Positions 1 to 9,306 are shown, counted from the stretch's first letter. The stretch: 57,679 bases of DNA from Anaerolineales bacterium (GCA_014379595.1 JACMLM010000072.1:1-57679), one strand, 5' to 3'. Made by a program: numbers and translations. Notes: a model not told the origin generated them from the letters alone.

Positions 1-111
1 ATAGAGTCTGCTTGAAAACTGTTTCATGCGTTACACAGGGATACATCCTGCGGATCGTGTGGCAAATTGTTTTTGGGTGGGTTCTTTCATTTTTAATCCC
101 CGGAGGTGTGA

Positions 112-495
112 GTGAACGCGACTTTGAAATTGGGAGAGCACTTTATTTTTGATCTCTCCGACTGCAATCGTGAGATTTTGATGGATGGCGAGCGAGCTTA
201 TTCGCTGTTTGCGCAAGCTGTACGTGACAGCGGCTTGACGGTTGTGGATGAGGGCTTTTACAAGTTTAGCCCGCATGGCTTTACCTGTTTCTTGCTTCTC
301 GCAGAGTCGCATGCAAGTTTGCATGCATGGCCCGAACATGGTTACTGTGCCATTGACCTTTTTACCTGTGCGATTGGCAAGGATATGATGCCTTTGCTGA
401 TGCGTATCAAACAGGCTTTTGGTGCAGATGATTTTTCGCTTCGCAAATTAGACCGCGAAGCTTCGGTTGAAACGCATATGCCTATAGCTGTATAG
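112..495 (+). CDS. speD: S-adenosylmethionine decarboxylase proenzyme (SpeD, class 1B)
   Basis: Pyruvoyl-dependent AdoMet decarboxylase that makes decarboxylated AdoMet, the aminopropyl donor for SpeE next door. The 127-residue length is normal for the short bacterial proenzyme. The self-cleavage site is the Glu65-Ser66 pair in the LAESH motif, where Ser66 becomes the pyruvoyl group. His71 and Cys86 (in FTC) sit 5 and 20 residues after it, the spacing of the catalytic His and Cys known from the Thermotoga enzyme. The GTG start is chosen because a strong GGAGG lies 5 bases upstream (102-106). Eight bases separate it from speE, so the two are probably co-transcribed. A 29-codon frame (26-115) ends in a GTGA overlap with this start. 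Confidence 0.95.
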   Translation: MNATLKLGEHFIFDLSDCNREILMDGERAYSLFAQAVRDSGLTVVDEGFYKFSPHGFTCFLLLAESHASLHAWPEHGYCAIDLFTCAIGKDMMPLLMRIKQAFGADDFSLRKLDREASVETHMPIAV

Positions 496-503
496 GAATC
501 CAA

Positions 504-1334
504 ATGAGTATCTGGTTTACCGAAGAGTTACATCCTTATTATCGTAAAGGAATTCGTATAAAAAAAGTTCTTGCAGATGAACAGACTCAGTTTCAACATT
601 TGCAATTTGTTGAAACTGAGTTTTTTGGCAACGCGATGATTCTCGATGGAATCATCCAGCTGACTGAGCGTGACAATATGGGCTATCACGAAATGATCGT
701 GCATGTGCCCATGCTTGCAGTGGGTCAGCCCAAACGAGTCTTGATCGTTGGCGGTGGTGACGGCGGATCATTGCAGCAGGTTTTGCGATATCCCTCGGTC
801 GAAGAAGTGGTGGTTTGCGAATTAGATCAGCGTGTTGTGGATTTATCCCGCGAACATTTCAACGCCTCCTTTGGCGACCCGTGGACTGATCCTCGTGCCA
901 AGCTGCTCGTGCGCGACGCTTTTGGTTTTCTCGAAGAAAACCCGGGCCAGTTTGATGTGATCATCTCTGACACAACAGATCCCATCGGCATGGCTGAAAG
1001 ATTGTTCTCTGATGAGTTTTATAAATTAGTAGTGCGGGCATTGGCTCCAAATGGAGCTGCAGCCACACAATGCGAACAGCCTTTCTTCGATACCGAACTG
1101 ATCAAACAGATTTATACAACAGCCAAATCGTTGATGAAAAACCCTGCATATTACTATGCCAACATTCCCACGTATCCAGGCGGCGGAATTGGTTTTATGT
1201 ACGTCTCCAATACGCCGTGGGAAAATGGATTAAAGACACCGTATCCGCCCGGGGTGAATAACTATATTAATCCCGAAATCCACAAGGCAGCATTTGCCTT
1301 ACCAGAGTTTTTTAGAAAGGAACTATATAAGTGA
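504..1334 (+). CDS. speE: Spermidine synthase (polyamine aminopropyltransferase)
   Basis: Transfers the aminopropyl group of decarboxylated AdoMet to putrescine or a related amine. The 276-residue protein has the short N-terminal beta domain followed by a Rossmann-like methyltransferase fold. The nucleotide-binding motif GGGDGG is at residues 83-88. The acidic ELD at about 106-108 should bind the cofactor, and the catalytic SDTTDP motif is at 155-160 (Asp156, Asp159). It lies directly after speD and overlaps the next gene by four bases (GTGA), so the three form a translationally coupled polyamine unit. The exact polyamine product cannot be read from the sequence. Confidence 0.95.
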   Translation: MSIWFTEELHPYYRKGIRIKKVLADEQTQFQHLQFVETEFFGNAMILDGIIQLTERDNMGYHEMIVHVPMLAVGQPKRVLIVGGGDGGSLQQVLRYPSVEEVVVCELDQRVVDLSREHFNASFGDPWTDPRAKLLVRDAFGFLEENPGQFDVIISDTTDPIGMAERLFSDEFYKLVVRALAPNGAAATQCEQPFFDTELIKQIYTTAKSLMKNPAYYYANIPTYPGGGIGFMYVSNTPWENGLKTPYPPGVNNYINPEIHKAAFALPEFFRKELYK

Positions 1335-1711
1335 ACAAAACTAATTTTGAGCAAGATGTAAAAACAGAAACCGAGACAGAATATTGGGGAGTCTCATCAT
1401 CAATCGATTTGTACGAATGTGATCTGGCTCTTATGCAAGATGCAGACGCAATTCGCGAGTTTGTGAAAATTCTGTGTGACCGCATCAAGATGCGCCGCTA
1501 TGGAGAGACTCAAGTTGTCTTCTTCGGCGATGAGCCGAGAGTCCAAGGATTTAGTATGACACAACTGATCGAGACGTCGTTGATCTCTGCTCACTTTGCA
1601 GATGCCAGCCGTGCTATTTATCTGGACGTGTTTAGCTGTGCACCTTACGACCCTGAAGATGCGGCAATGTTCCTGAAACTTGTATCTGAAAATATAAGGC
1701 GTACTATGTAA
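1331..1711 (+). CDS. Divergent SpeD homologue, pyruvoyl-dependent decarboxylase of uncertain substrate
   Basis: A second 126-residue member of the AdoMet decarboxylase fold, starting with GTG inside the stop of speE. Aligning by spacing, Ser83, His88 and Cys103 keep the 5- and 20-residue offsets of the catalytic Ser, His and Cys. The residue before the cleavage Ser is Thr82 instead of Glu, and Leu84 replaces the His that normally follows. It should therefore still form a pyruvoyl enzyme, but its pocket differs from the canonical SpeD upstream. Some SpeD homologues are known to have become pyruvoyl-dependent arginine or ornithine decarboxylases, which would supply the amine acceptor for SpeE. 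That role is inferred from the paralogue pair and operon, not shown. Confidence 0.75.
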   Translation: MNKTNFEQDVKTETETEYWGVSSSIDLYECDLALMQDADAIREFVKILCDRIKMRRYGETQVVFFGDEPRVQGFSMTQLIETSLISAHFADASRAIYLDVFSCAPYDPEDAAMFLKLVSENIRRTM

Positions 1712-1759
1712 TTGTGGATAAGTGGGAAATTGCCCATGTAGTTGAGGAAGGAGCAAAAT

Positions 1760-4639
1760 ATGAAATCCAAATACAAGAAGATGCTTTCGCAGGCTGTTTC
1801 TGTTCTGCTATTGATTTCTTTATTTCTGCCTGCCAGTGTGTTTCCGGTCTATGCCGCGCCGGGCGATCTTACTCGCGTCTCGGTCGATTCGACCGGGGTG
1901 GAAGCTAACGGCAATTCTCGTCACAGCCAAATTTCAGGTGATGGCCGTTTTGTAGTCTTTGATTCTTTTGCCACAAATCTGCCGGGGGAAACGGGTGGTC
2001 TTTTTCTGAAAGACATCCAGACAAGCGCAATAATTCGTGTTGGCGTTGATGGTGAGGACGCGTCTATCTCTAATGATGGACGCTTTATCGCCTTTGAGTC
2101 TTTTGCAAGCAACGAAGTCAGCGGCGATACGAATGGCGTTAGTGATGTTTTCGTATATGACCGCCAAAGCGGAGTGACTACCCGCGTCTCGGTAGATTCG
2201 AGTGGTGCCCAATCAAACGCCAAGAGCGTCAACCCAGTCATCTCAGGTGACGGGCGTTTTGTAGCTTTTGAATCAGATGCCACTAATCTGGTCGCCAATG
2301 ATACAAATGGCGTCACCGATATTTATGTACGTGACAATCAGGCGGGAATAACAGAACGCATCTCTCTCACTAGTGATGGTGCAGGAGCAAATGCGATTTC
2401 ATTCAATGCATCCATTTCAGGAGATGGGAGTGTTGTAGTTTTTTCTTCAAATGCAACAAATCTGGATGGCAACGATACCAATAACAAGACAGATATTTTT
2501 TCGCGAACCCGCTCGAATGGACAGACACTTCGCGTCTCAGTTAACTCGAGTGGAATCGGAGCAGATCAGGGTGCTACGGATGCTTCCATCTCAGCTGATG
2601 GTCGTTATGTGTCATTCTCATCCGTTTCGGAGAACCTGCTGAGCCAGGTAGGTCTCGGATTTGAACATGCTTTTGTACGTGATCGTCAGACTGGCATTAC
2701 CACGCTTGTATCAGCTTACTCTGACGGGAGTCAAATGATAGGGGATTCTTTTGGATCTTTTGTTTCAGCAGATGGGCGTTATGTTGCATTTGAATTCGAC
2801 GAACGCGGCGATGGGTTGCCCTGGGTCGATGTCACGATCCATGATCGTCAGACTGGCGTAACCAAAGCAGCACCTAACGGTCATTCGAACTCAGCTTTTG
2901 ACCCTTCTCTTTCAGCAGATGGGCGCTACTTGGCTTATTGGACTGATGCTCCACTTGTAGCTGGCGATACGAATGCAACGAACGACATCTTCTTATATGA
3001 GGTCGCATTTACGGTTGACCTCGCCCCAAGCGTTGTTTCAGTTCAAGCAACATGCGGAACTACATGTTCTCCAGCTGCACCTGTGATACCTTTCAGTGTA
3101 ACTTTCTCTGAAGCTGTAACCGGAGTCACTGTTGATGATTTTGCTTTGAGCGTCACTGGTGGTATTTCTGGCGCGGCTGTAATTGATGTAACTGGTTCAG
3201 GAAATGCATATACCGTTAATGTTAATACAGGTACAGGTGATGGTACTCTGCGTTTGGATGTCATTGATAACGATAGTATTCAGGATGCCACTCTCCATGT
3301 GTTGGGCGCAATAGGAGCAGGCAATGGCAATTTCAATACAGGTCAAGTGCTCAATGTTGATAAAAGTCAACCAGCAGTCATTAATATTTTACGCGCTGAC
3401 CCAGACCTGACTTCTGCAAACAGTGTTCATTTCACTGTCAATTTTTCAGAACAAGTAAATGGAGTGGATGTAAGTGACTTTACGATTTCCACAATTGGCA
3501 GTATTTCGGGTGCTACTGTCGCAGAGGTAATTGGTTCGGGAACAGCCTACTCCGTTACTGTAAATACAGGTACAGGTGATGGTGCTTTACATGTTGATCT
3601 GATTGATAACGACAGCATCACGGATACTGCTGCAAATCCTTTAGGAGGAGCAGGTGCAGGAAATGGGAACTTTACTTCGGGCGAATCATATACCGTTGAC
3701 AAAAACTCGCCTGTAGTTGTTAGCAGCCTGCGCGCGGATGCGAATCCAACGGCGGCCACAACTGTCCGTTTTACTGTGACTTTTTCCGAAGCTGTAAGAG
3801 GCGTAGATGTCAGTGATTTTATAGCAACTGCTAGCGGTATTTCTGGCGCGAGTGTAACAGAAATAAGCCGTGCAGATAATATTTATACAATTACTGTTAA
3901 TACAGGTACCGGCAATGGTACGATCAGATTGGATGTAATTGACGATGATAGTATCCTGGATTCAGCAAATCACCCTCTTGGAGGGGTTGGCGCTGGAAAT
4001 GGTGCCTTTGCCATAGGCGAAGTATATACGATCAATAAAGTTGTCATCACTCCTGTCTCTGTAGATTTTAGGTCTACTGGAGCAAGTGATGGCTGGATAC
4101 TTGAGTCAAGTGAGAACAGCAACATAGGCGGTGAGAAGAATTCCGCTGCACCTGTCTTCAAGCTTGGTGATGATGCAAAGGATCGCCAGTTCCGTTCAGT
4201 TTTACATTTCCCAACATATTACCTGCCCGACAATGCTGTAGTGACGCAAGTCATCCTAATGATCAAAAAACAGGACGTGGTTGGCACTGATCCATTTACC
4301 ACTCATCAGAATATCTCTGTTGATATTCGCAAGGGTTATTTTAGTAACTTTAGCTTCCTCAGTTTTGGATCTTTGCAACTGACAGATTTTCAAGCACCTG
4401 CTGATGTGTATTCAGTAGGTACGATTCAGAATAACCCTGTCAGTGGGTGGTATTGGACTACATTAGATAGCAGAGCTTTTGCTAACATCAACCTAACCGA
4501 TATAACGCAACTCCGCCTTGCTTTCCAACTGGATGACAACGACGATCTCGGTGAGGATCATATCAGGTTCTTTAGTGGCAATTATCCAGAGCAAAGAGAC
4601 CGTCCGCATTTACTAATAGAATATTACGTGCCGAAATAA
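1760..4639 (+). CDS. Large secreted protein: beta-propeller repeats, three Ig-like domains, C-terminal DNRLRE-type domain
   Basis: A 959-residue exported protein. The ATG at 1760 is chosen over an in-frame TTG at 1742 because AAGGAG lies just upstream and the protein then begins with a clear Sec signal peptide (Lys-rich start, hydrophobic core about 11-30, cleavage after VYA near 32). Residues about 40-420 carry repeated units of the type ISGDGRFVAFES, typical of TolB/PD40 propellers. Three Ig-like repeats of about 110 residues follow (about 425-760), each containing NTGTGDG and a (D/N)DSI motif. The last about 190 residues resemble the DNRLRE domain of surface proteins. No catalytic residues are evident. 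A cell-surface binding or structural role is plausible but unproven. Confidence 0.85.
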   Translation: MKSKYKKMLSQAVSVLLLISLFLPASVFPVYAAPGDLTRVSVDSTGVEANGNSRHSQISGDGRFVVFDSFATNLPGETGGLFLKDIQTSAIIRVGVDGEDASISNDGRFIAFESFASNEVSGDTNGVSDVFVYDRQSGVTTRVSVDSSGAQSNAKSVNPVISGDGRFVAFESDATNLVANDTNGVTDIYVRDNQAGITERISLTSDGAGANAISFNASISGDGSVVVFSSNATNLDGNDTNNKTDIFSRTRSNGQTLRVSVNSSGIGADQGATDASISADGRYVSFSSVSENLLSQVGLGFEHAFVRDRQTGITTLVSAYSDGSQMIGDSFGSFVSADGRYVAFEFDERGDGLPWVDVTIHDRQTGVTKAAPNGHSNSAFDPSLSADGRYLAYWTDAPLVAGDTNATNDIFLYEVAFTVDLAPSVVSVQATCGTTCSPAAPVIPFSVTFSEAVTGVTVDDFALSVTGGISGAAVIDVTGSGNAYTVNVNTGTGDGTLRLDVIDNDSIQDATLHVLGAIGAGNGNFNTGQVLNVDKSQPAVINILRADPDLTSANSVHFTVNFSEQVNGVDVSDFTISTIGSISGATVAEVIGSGTAYSVTVNTGTGDGALHVDLIDNDSITDTAANPLGGAGAGNGNFTSGESYTVDKNSPVVVSSLRADANPTAATTVRFTVTFSEAVRGVDVSDFIATASGISGASVTEISRADNIYTITVNTGTGNGTIRLDVIDDDSILDSANHPLGGVGAGNGAFAIGEVYTINKVVITPVSVDFRSTGASDGWILESSENSNIGGEKNSAAPVFKLGDDAKDRQFRSVLHFPTYYLPDNAVVTQVILMIKKQDVVGTDPFTTHQNISVDIRKGYFSNFSFLSFGSLQLTDFQAPADVYSVGTIQNNPVSGWYWTTLDSRAFANINLTDITQLRLAFQLDDNDDLGEDHIRFFSGNYPEQRDRPHLLIEYYVPK

Positions 4640-4696
4640 ATGTCTCAAGATTTCATGGCTTAAGATAAATTAAAGAGTTACTAAGGTAATTAAAGC

Positions 4697-4727
4697 GATG
4701 TCTCCAAGTTCTAAACTTGGAGACATC
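4697..4727 (+). terminator. Intrinsic terminator-like hairpin after the secreted protein gene
   Basis: A perfect 14-bp stem (4697-4710 with 4714-4727) closes a three-base loop. It is followed by only a short T-rich stretch, so termination efficiency is uncertain. It sits 57 bases after the stop codon. Confidence 0.65.
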
Positions 4728-4819
4728 TTCTATGTAAATCATGTGTTCGTCATATATAAATCAGACAAATAACTGATAACATCGCCATATTATTTAATGG
4801 TTGCTTCAAAGGAGAAATA

Positions 4820-5776
4820 ATGGAACCAATTAAGGGTTTGCATCATGTGACGGCTGTGGCGCGCGACCCGCAGCGGAATGTTGATTTTTATCGGAATGTG
4901 CTAGGGCAAAGACTAGTCAAGAGAACAGTCAATTTTGATTCGCCGGACACTTATCATTTTTATTTTGCTGATGAAACTGGGACGCCCGGAAGCGTATTAA
5001 CCTTTTTTGCCTGGCCGAGCATGAAACGCGGTGTACATGGAAACGGCGAAACGAATGCAGTGGCATACAATGTTCCAACAGGTTCGTTTGGATTCTGGCA
5101 GGAACACCTCAAGCAAAATGGCATTACACCTGACGCTATCGAAAAACGATTTGATCAGGATGTATTATCGTTCAGTGACCCCGACGGGATGCGTGTAGAA
5201 TTGATTGCGTCTGCTTCCAAACCAATTGCTCAATTTTGGGAAGAGGGTCCTATTCCAGAGGAATATGCATTGAGCGGCTTTCATAGCGTCACTTTGTGGT
5301 TGGACGAAGTAAAGCCAACAGCTGATTTACTTATCAATCAGATGGGCTATCAGGCTACAGGTCAGGAGGGGAGTCGTCATCGCTTCATTGGCGATGCAAA
5401 CACAATGGGAAATATTGTTGATATTGTCCATCGTCCTGGCAAAATGCAGGCTGGCTTTGGCGCAGGGTCAATTCATCATATTGCATTCCGCGTGCCAAAT
5501 GATGAAAAGCAACTGGGATATCGATCTCTTCTTAGCGAGGCAGGTTTTCAAGTCACACCTGTGATGGATCGTAGTTATTTCCATTCTATTTATTTTCGCG
5601 AACGCGGTGACGTTTTATTTGAGATCGCAACCGATACCCCGGGTTTCTTAATTGACGAACCTGCAGATTCATTAGGTGAAGCTCTCAAATTGCCCGAATG
5701 GCTGGAAAAAAATCGTAAGCAGATCGAGCAAAGTATTGCGCCACTTACTTTGAATGCAATTGAAAAAGTGAAATAA
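4820..5776 (+). CDS. Ring-cleaving dioxygenase-like VOC protein (MhqE/MhqO family)
   Basis: A 318-residue vicinal-oxygen-chelate metalloprotein with two glyoxalase-type modules (about 4-135 and 150-285). The N-terminal LHHVTAVA and the later FHSVTLW, IHHIAFRV and FEIATD strands carry the expected His and Glu metal ligands. In Bacillus, relatives belong to the MhqR-controlled genes for quinone and diamide stress. The next gene, four bases downstream, encodes a carboxylesterase like MhqD, the same pairing as mhqE-mhqD. The role in hydroquinone or electrophile detoxification is inferred from family and neighbourhood. The start has GGAG 5 bases upstream. Confidence 0.85.
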   Translation: MEPIKGLHHVTAVARDPQRNVDFYRNVLGQRLVKRTVNFDSPDTYHFYFADETGTPGSVLTFFAWPSMKRGVHGNGETNAVAYNVPTGSFGFWQEHLKQNGITPDAIEKRFDQDVLSFSDPDGMRVELIASASKPIAQFWEEGPIPEEYALSGFHSVTLWLDEVKPTADLLINQMGYQATGQEGSRHRFIGDANTMGNIVDIVHRPGKMQAGFGAGSIHHIAFRVPNDEKQLGYRSLLSEAGFQVTPVMDRSYFHSIYFRERGDVLFEIATDTPGFLIDEPADSLGEALKLPEWLEKNRKQIEQSIAPLTLNAIEKVK

Positions 5777-5779
5777 CTC

Positions 5780-6409
5780 ATGTCACACATAGATCAACCT
5801 GTATATTCGGCAGGCGTTAATTTAAAGGATGCCTCGGCTGTGATGATTCTGCTGCATGGCAGGGGTGCCACTGCTGATGATATTCTTTCGCTATCAACAC
5901 ATTTTGATTACCCCGGGCTTGCTTATCTGGCTCCTCAGGCAGAAGGCTACACCTGGTATCCCAATCGATTTATTTTTCCAGTTGAACAAAATGAGCCATA
6001 TCTTTCTGCCGCATTGACGAAGATCGATGAGATCGTTAAACAGGTGGATGGAAATGGAATTCCTGCTAATAAAATATTCATTGGTGGCTTTTCTCAAGGA
6101 GCCTGCCTTGCGAGTGAATATGTGATTCGCAACCCGCGCCGTTATGGGGGGCTACTTGTTTTTAGTGGTGGCTATATTGGTCCGTTGAACGTCCAACGCC
6201 AACCAAGTGGTGACTTGACTGGAATGCCAGTTTTCATTGGATGCTCGGATGTTGACCCGCATATTCCGCTTCAACGTGTTCAAGAGACATCTGCTTTGCT
6301 CAAGGCTATGGGTGCAGATGTTACTGAAAAAATATATCCGCAAATGGGACATACCATTGTTGATGATGAAATCGAATCGGCTAGAAAAATCATTAATAAA
6401 AGCTTATAA
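5780..6409 (+). CDS. Phospholipase/carboxylesterase-type alpha/beta hydrolase (MhqD-like)
   Basis: A 209-residue serine hydrolase. The oxyanion-hole segment LLHGRG is at 25-30. The nucleophile elbow GFSQG is at 103-107 with Ser105, the acid is Asp159 (GCSDVDP) and the base is His191 (MGHTI), in the order of the canonical triad. Its length matches the small carboxylesterase family. It follows the VOC dioxygenase by three bases and is almost certainly in the same transcript. By analogy to mhqED it may hydrolyse products of quinone or aromatic stress chemistry, but the substrate is not predictable here. Confidence 0.88.
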   Translation: MSHIDQPVYSAGVNLKDASAVMILLHGRGATADDILSLSTHFDYPGLAYLAPQAEGYTWYPNRFIFPVEQNEPYLSAALTKIDEIVKQVDGNGIPANKIFIGGFSQGACLASEYVIRNPRRYGGLLVFSGGYIGPLNVQRQPSGDLTGMPVFIGCSDVDPHIPLQRVQETSALLKAMGADVTEKIYPQMGHTIVDDEIESARKIINKSL

Positions 6410-6558
6410 AAAATTCCAAGTTCATTTAACAATATTTTGTGTCTATCAGCTATTTACATTTAATAAAGACTTTGATACAAACCTCATAGGAAGATAAATA
6501 AAGAAGATTTGGATGAAGAAGCCCGTTTGAGATAAATTTTTCAAATAGAGGAGATATC

Positions 6559-8793
6559 GTGAAAAAAATGGATAAAACAGGAACACCAGCATCTAATTCA
6601 AGTGATGAAATTGCTAAACGAGTTGATGCTCTTTTGAATCAAATGAGTCTTGCAGAGAAGGTTGGTCAGCTTGCGCAGGTTGGTGGCGCAGATTGGAATC
6701 AAGGACCCAAACCGGAAGAAATTATTCGCGAGAGAGGGGTCGGTTCAGTTCTCTGGCTCAACGATACAAAGAGATTCAATGCATTACAAAAGATAGCAAT
6801 GGAAGAAAGCCCATCCAAGATTCCTGTGTTATTTGCATTGGATGTGATTCACGGTTATAAGACGGTCTTCCCTGTGCCACTCGCGATGGCATCTTCATGG
6901 GATCCGTCTGTAGCTGAACAAGCTCAGACCATCGCTGCTAAAGAATCTCGTGCCGCTGGTTTACACTGGACATTTGGTCCAATGCTCGATATTGCGCGAG
7001 ACGCTCGTTGGGGTCGTATTGTGGAAGGTGCAGGTGAAGATCCCTATCTAGGTTCTGCAATGGCGGCTGCACAGGTTCGTGGTTTTCAAGGAGCAGATTT
7101 ATCAGATCCGGAGCGAGTGTTGGCTTGTGCAAAGCACTTTGCTGGTTATGGCGCTGCAGACGGCGGACGTGATTACGATCCTGTTTACTTGCCAGAAACT
7201 CAATTGCGAAATGTATATTTCCCGCCTTTTCAGGCTGCAATAAAAGCAGGCGTGAGCACATTTATGAGTGCTTACATGGATTTGAACAATGTTCCTGCCA
7301 ATGGCAATCGTTGGTTGTTGCATGATATCTTACGCGAAGAATGGGGCTTTGATGGTTTTGTAATAAGCGATGCATTTGGGGTGTTAAATTTAGTTACGCA
7401 AGGTCATGCTAAAGATAAGAGCGACGCGGCTTTTCGTTCATTGAATGCTGGACTGAATATGGATATGGCATCGAATTCCTATTTAGATAGTTTGGAAGCA
7501 TTGGTGAATAATAATTCTATTTCAATAGAGCAGATTGACGAAATGGTAAAACCGATTTTGACCATCAAAATGAAAATGGGTCTGTTTGAGAATCCCTATG
7601 TGGATGAAACATTGTTGGAAAAGGTAATTGCTTTACCAGAACATAAGCAAGCTGCACGCCGAGCGGCACAACGCTCAATGGTATTGTTACGTAACGAAGG
7701 TAGTTTGCTTCCGCTTTCAAAAGAATTGAAGAATGTCGCTGTGATTGGTCCGTTAGCAGACTCGATGGAATCAACCGAAGGATCATGGATGGTCTTTGGG
7801 CATAAACCAGATGCAGTAACTGTTTTACAGGGTATTCGCAATAAATTATCCGATGCAAAGATTACTTATGCACCCGGCCCAGATATTCGCCGAGATATTC
7901 CCCATCCCTTTGGTGAATTCGATGCGACTGCTAAGAAGCCGCGTCAAACACCAGAAGATGCGGATGCCGCTTTCCAAGCTGCTGTAGAAACAGCCCAAAA
8001 TGCAGATTTGATCATTGCGGTAATGGGTGAAAGCCAGGATATGGCTGGGGAATTCGCATCACGCGCATCCCTCGATTTGCCCGGACGTCAAGAAGAATTG
8101 CTCAAAGCTGTTAGTGCTTTGGGTAAGCCGATTGTGTTGGTATTGTTGAATGGGCGACCACTGAGTATTAACTGGGCAGCGGAGCATGTGCCTGCGATAC
8201 TTGAAGCTTGGGAGCCAGGTTCAGAAGGTGGTAATGCTGTGGCAGATATTCTCTTTGGCGATGTGAACCCGGGCGGCAAACTGCCAGTATGTTTTCCTCG
8301 GAACGGCAACCATGCACCGTTGTACTATTCTCGTGTATTGACTCATTTGCCTGAAGATAGACCTAATTACCTCTCCCGCTATTGGGATGGACCAACTACA
8401 CCTTTGTATCCGTTTGGCTTTGGGTTGAGCTATACCACTTTCTCGATCACCAATCTTAAACTTTCAAGTGGACAAGTCAAAGTAGGGCAATCTGTTACTG
8501 TGAATGTGGATGTGACCAACACGGGCAAAGTTGCAGGAGATGAAGTGGTTCAGCTTTACATTCATCAAAAATGGGGAAGTGACTCGCGCCCTATGCGTGA
8601 ATTGAAAGGCTTCGAACGCATCACTCTTCAACCGAATGAGACAAAGAAAGTGACCTTCCAGCTTGGCCCTGACGAACTAGGTTACTGGAGTACGAATGCT
8701 GATAAGTGGATTCAAGATGCAGCACCTTTTGATATTTGGGTTGGTGCTGACTCGCTAGCAACCCTTCACGCGGATTTAGAAGTATTTGGATAA
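6559..8793 (+). CDS. bglX: Glycoside hydrolase family 3 beta-glucosidase (BglX-like)
   Basis: A 744-residue GH3 enzyme that removes terminal beta-glucosyl (or beta-xylosyl) residues from oligosaccharides. The order is GH3 N-terminal barrel (about 20-335) with the KHFAGYG motif and the nucleophile Asp271 in VISDAFG, then the GH3 C-terminal domain (about 385-600) with the ASRxxLDLPGRQ segment, then a fibronectin-III-like module (about 665-735). Start GTG is supported by AGAGGAG immediately upstream. No signal peptide is visible, unlike periplasmic E. coli BglX, so it probably acts on imported oligosaccharides. It is monocistronic and ends at a strong terminator. Confidence 0.93.
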   Translation: MKKMDKTGTPASNSSDEIAKRVDALLNQMSLAEKVGQLAQVGGADWNQGPKPEEIIRERGVGSVLWLNDTKRFNALQKIAMEESPSKIPVLFALDVIHGYKTVFPVPLAMASSWDPSVAEQAQTIAAKESRAAGLHWTFGPMLDIARDARWGRIVEGAGEDPYLGSAMAAAQVRGFQGADLSDPERVLACAKHFAGYGAADGGRDYDPVYLPETQLRNVYFPPFQAAIKAGVSTFMSAYMDLNNVPANGNRWLLHDILREEWGFDGFVISDAFGVLNLVTQGHAKDKSDAAFRSLNAGLNMDMASNSYLDSLEALVNNNSISIEQIDEMVKPILTIKMKMGLFENPYVDETLLEKVIALPEHKQAARRAAQRSMVLLRNEGSLLPLSKELKNVAVIGPLADSMESTEGSWMVFGHKPDAVTVLQGIRNKLSDAKITYAPGPDIRRDIPHPFGEFDATAKKPRQTPEDADAAFQAAVETAQNADLIIAVMGESQDMAGEFASRASLDLPGRQEELLKAVSALGKPIVLVLLNGRPLSINWAAEHVPAILEAWEPGSEGGNAVADILFGDVNPGGKLPVCFPRNGNHAPLYYSRVLTHLPEDRPNYLSRYWDGPTTPLYPFGFGLSYTTFSITNLKLSSGQVKVGQSVTVNVDVTNTGKVAGDEVVQLYIHQKWGSDSRPMRELKGFERITLQPNETKKVTFQLGPDELGYWSTNADKWIQDAAPFDIWVGADSLATLHADLEVFG

Positions 8794-8822
8794 ATCTGGG
8801 TATTGCTCGTAGATTAAATAAC

Positions 8823-8854
8823 AAACTTCCGAAGTCATTTGACTTCGGAAGTTT
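8823..8854 (+). terminator. Rho-independent terminator after the GH3 gene
   Basis: A 14-bp perfect stem (8823-8836 with 8841-8854) has a four-base loop and is followed by ACTTTTT. It is placed 30 bases after the stop codon. Confidence 0.85.
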
Positions 8855-8927
8855 ACTTTTTACACCAACATTTTCATAGAATCAAATTGATTTGATTCGC
8901 GATATACTCGATACTACAAATCAAAAA

Positions 8928-9251
8928 ATGAAAACCGCAAAACAGAATATTATTGTAGTATTTTTGGCAAGTATCTGTATAATGCTATTTTTTGTACTTT
9001 TATTTTCAGAGCGAAGAGATGATAATAATTTATCACTCAGATATACATCAACACCTCTACCTTTGATTGATATTTTCACTCCTTGTGAGATTGTTAAGGT
9101 AAATGTATTGAAAGGTGATACGCTCGATAACATTGCCGTAAATTACGGGATTTCAAAAGAAATTATCGTCCAATATAACAAACTTGAAACTAATGAATTG
9201 TCGAATGGAATGATAGTCTTGATACCTTTGTGTTCTGAATTATCAAAGTAA
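8928..9251 (+). CDS. Small membrane-anchored LysM protein
   Basis: A 107-residue protein with one N-terminal transmembrane segment (about 7-27, IIVVFLASICIMLFFVLLF) and a single LysM domain (about 60-105, with VLKGDTLDNIAVNYGI). LysM modules bind peptidoglycan-type glycans, so it is probably displayed outside the membrane. Neither the ATG at 8928 nor an in-frame TTG at 8892 has a good ribosome-binding site. The ATG is preferred because it directly precedes the membrane segment. The region is more AT-rich than its neighbours. Function beyond wall binding is unknown. Confidence 0.7.
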   Translation: MKTAKQNIIVVFLASICIMLFFVLLFSERRDDNNLSLRYTSTPLPLIDIFTPCEIVKVNVLKGDTLDNIAVNYGISKEIIVQYNKLETNELSNGMIVLIPLCSELSK

Positions 9252-9270
9252 AAATTTTCTGGACAGATAA

Positions 9271-9300
9271 AAAAACTGCGACGAATTCGTCGCAGTTTTT
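9271..9300. terminator. Bidirectional terminator between the LysM gene and pdhC
   Basis: A 30-base palindrome with an A-tract on one side and a T-tract on the other (13-bp stem around an AATT centre). It can end transcription of the + strand LysM gene and of the - strand pdh operon, whose last stop codon is 7 bases away. Confidence 0.9.
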
Positions 9301-9306
9301 TTATTA

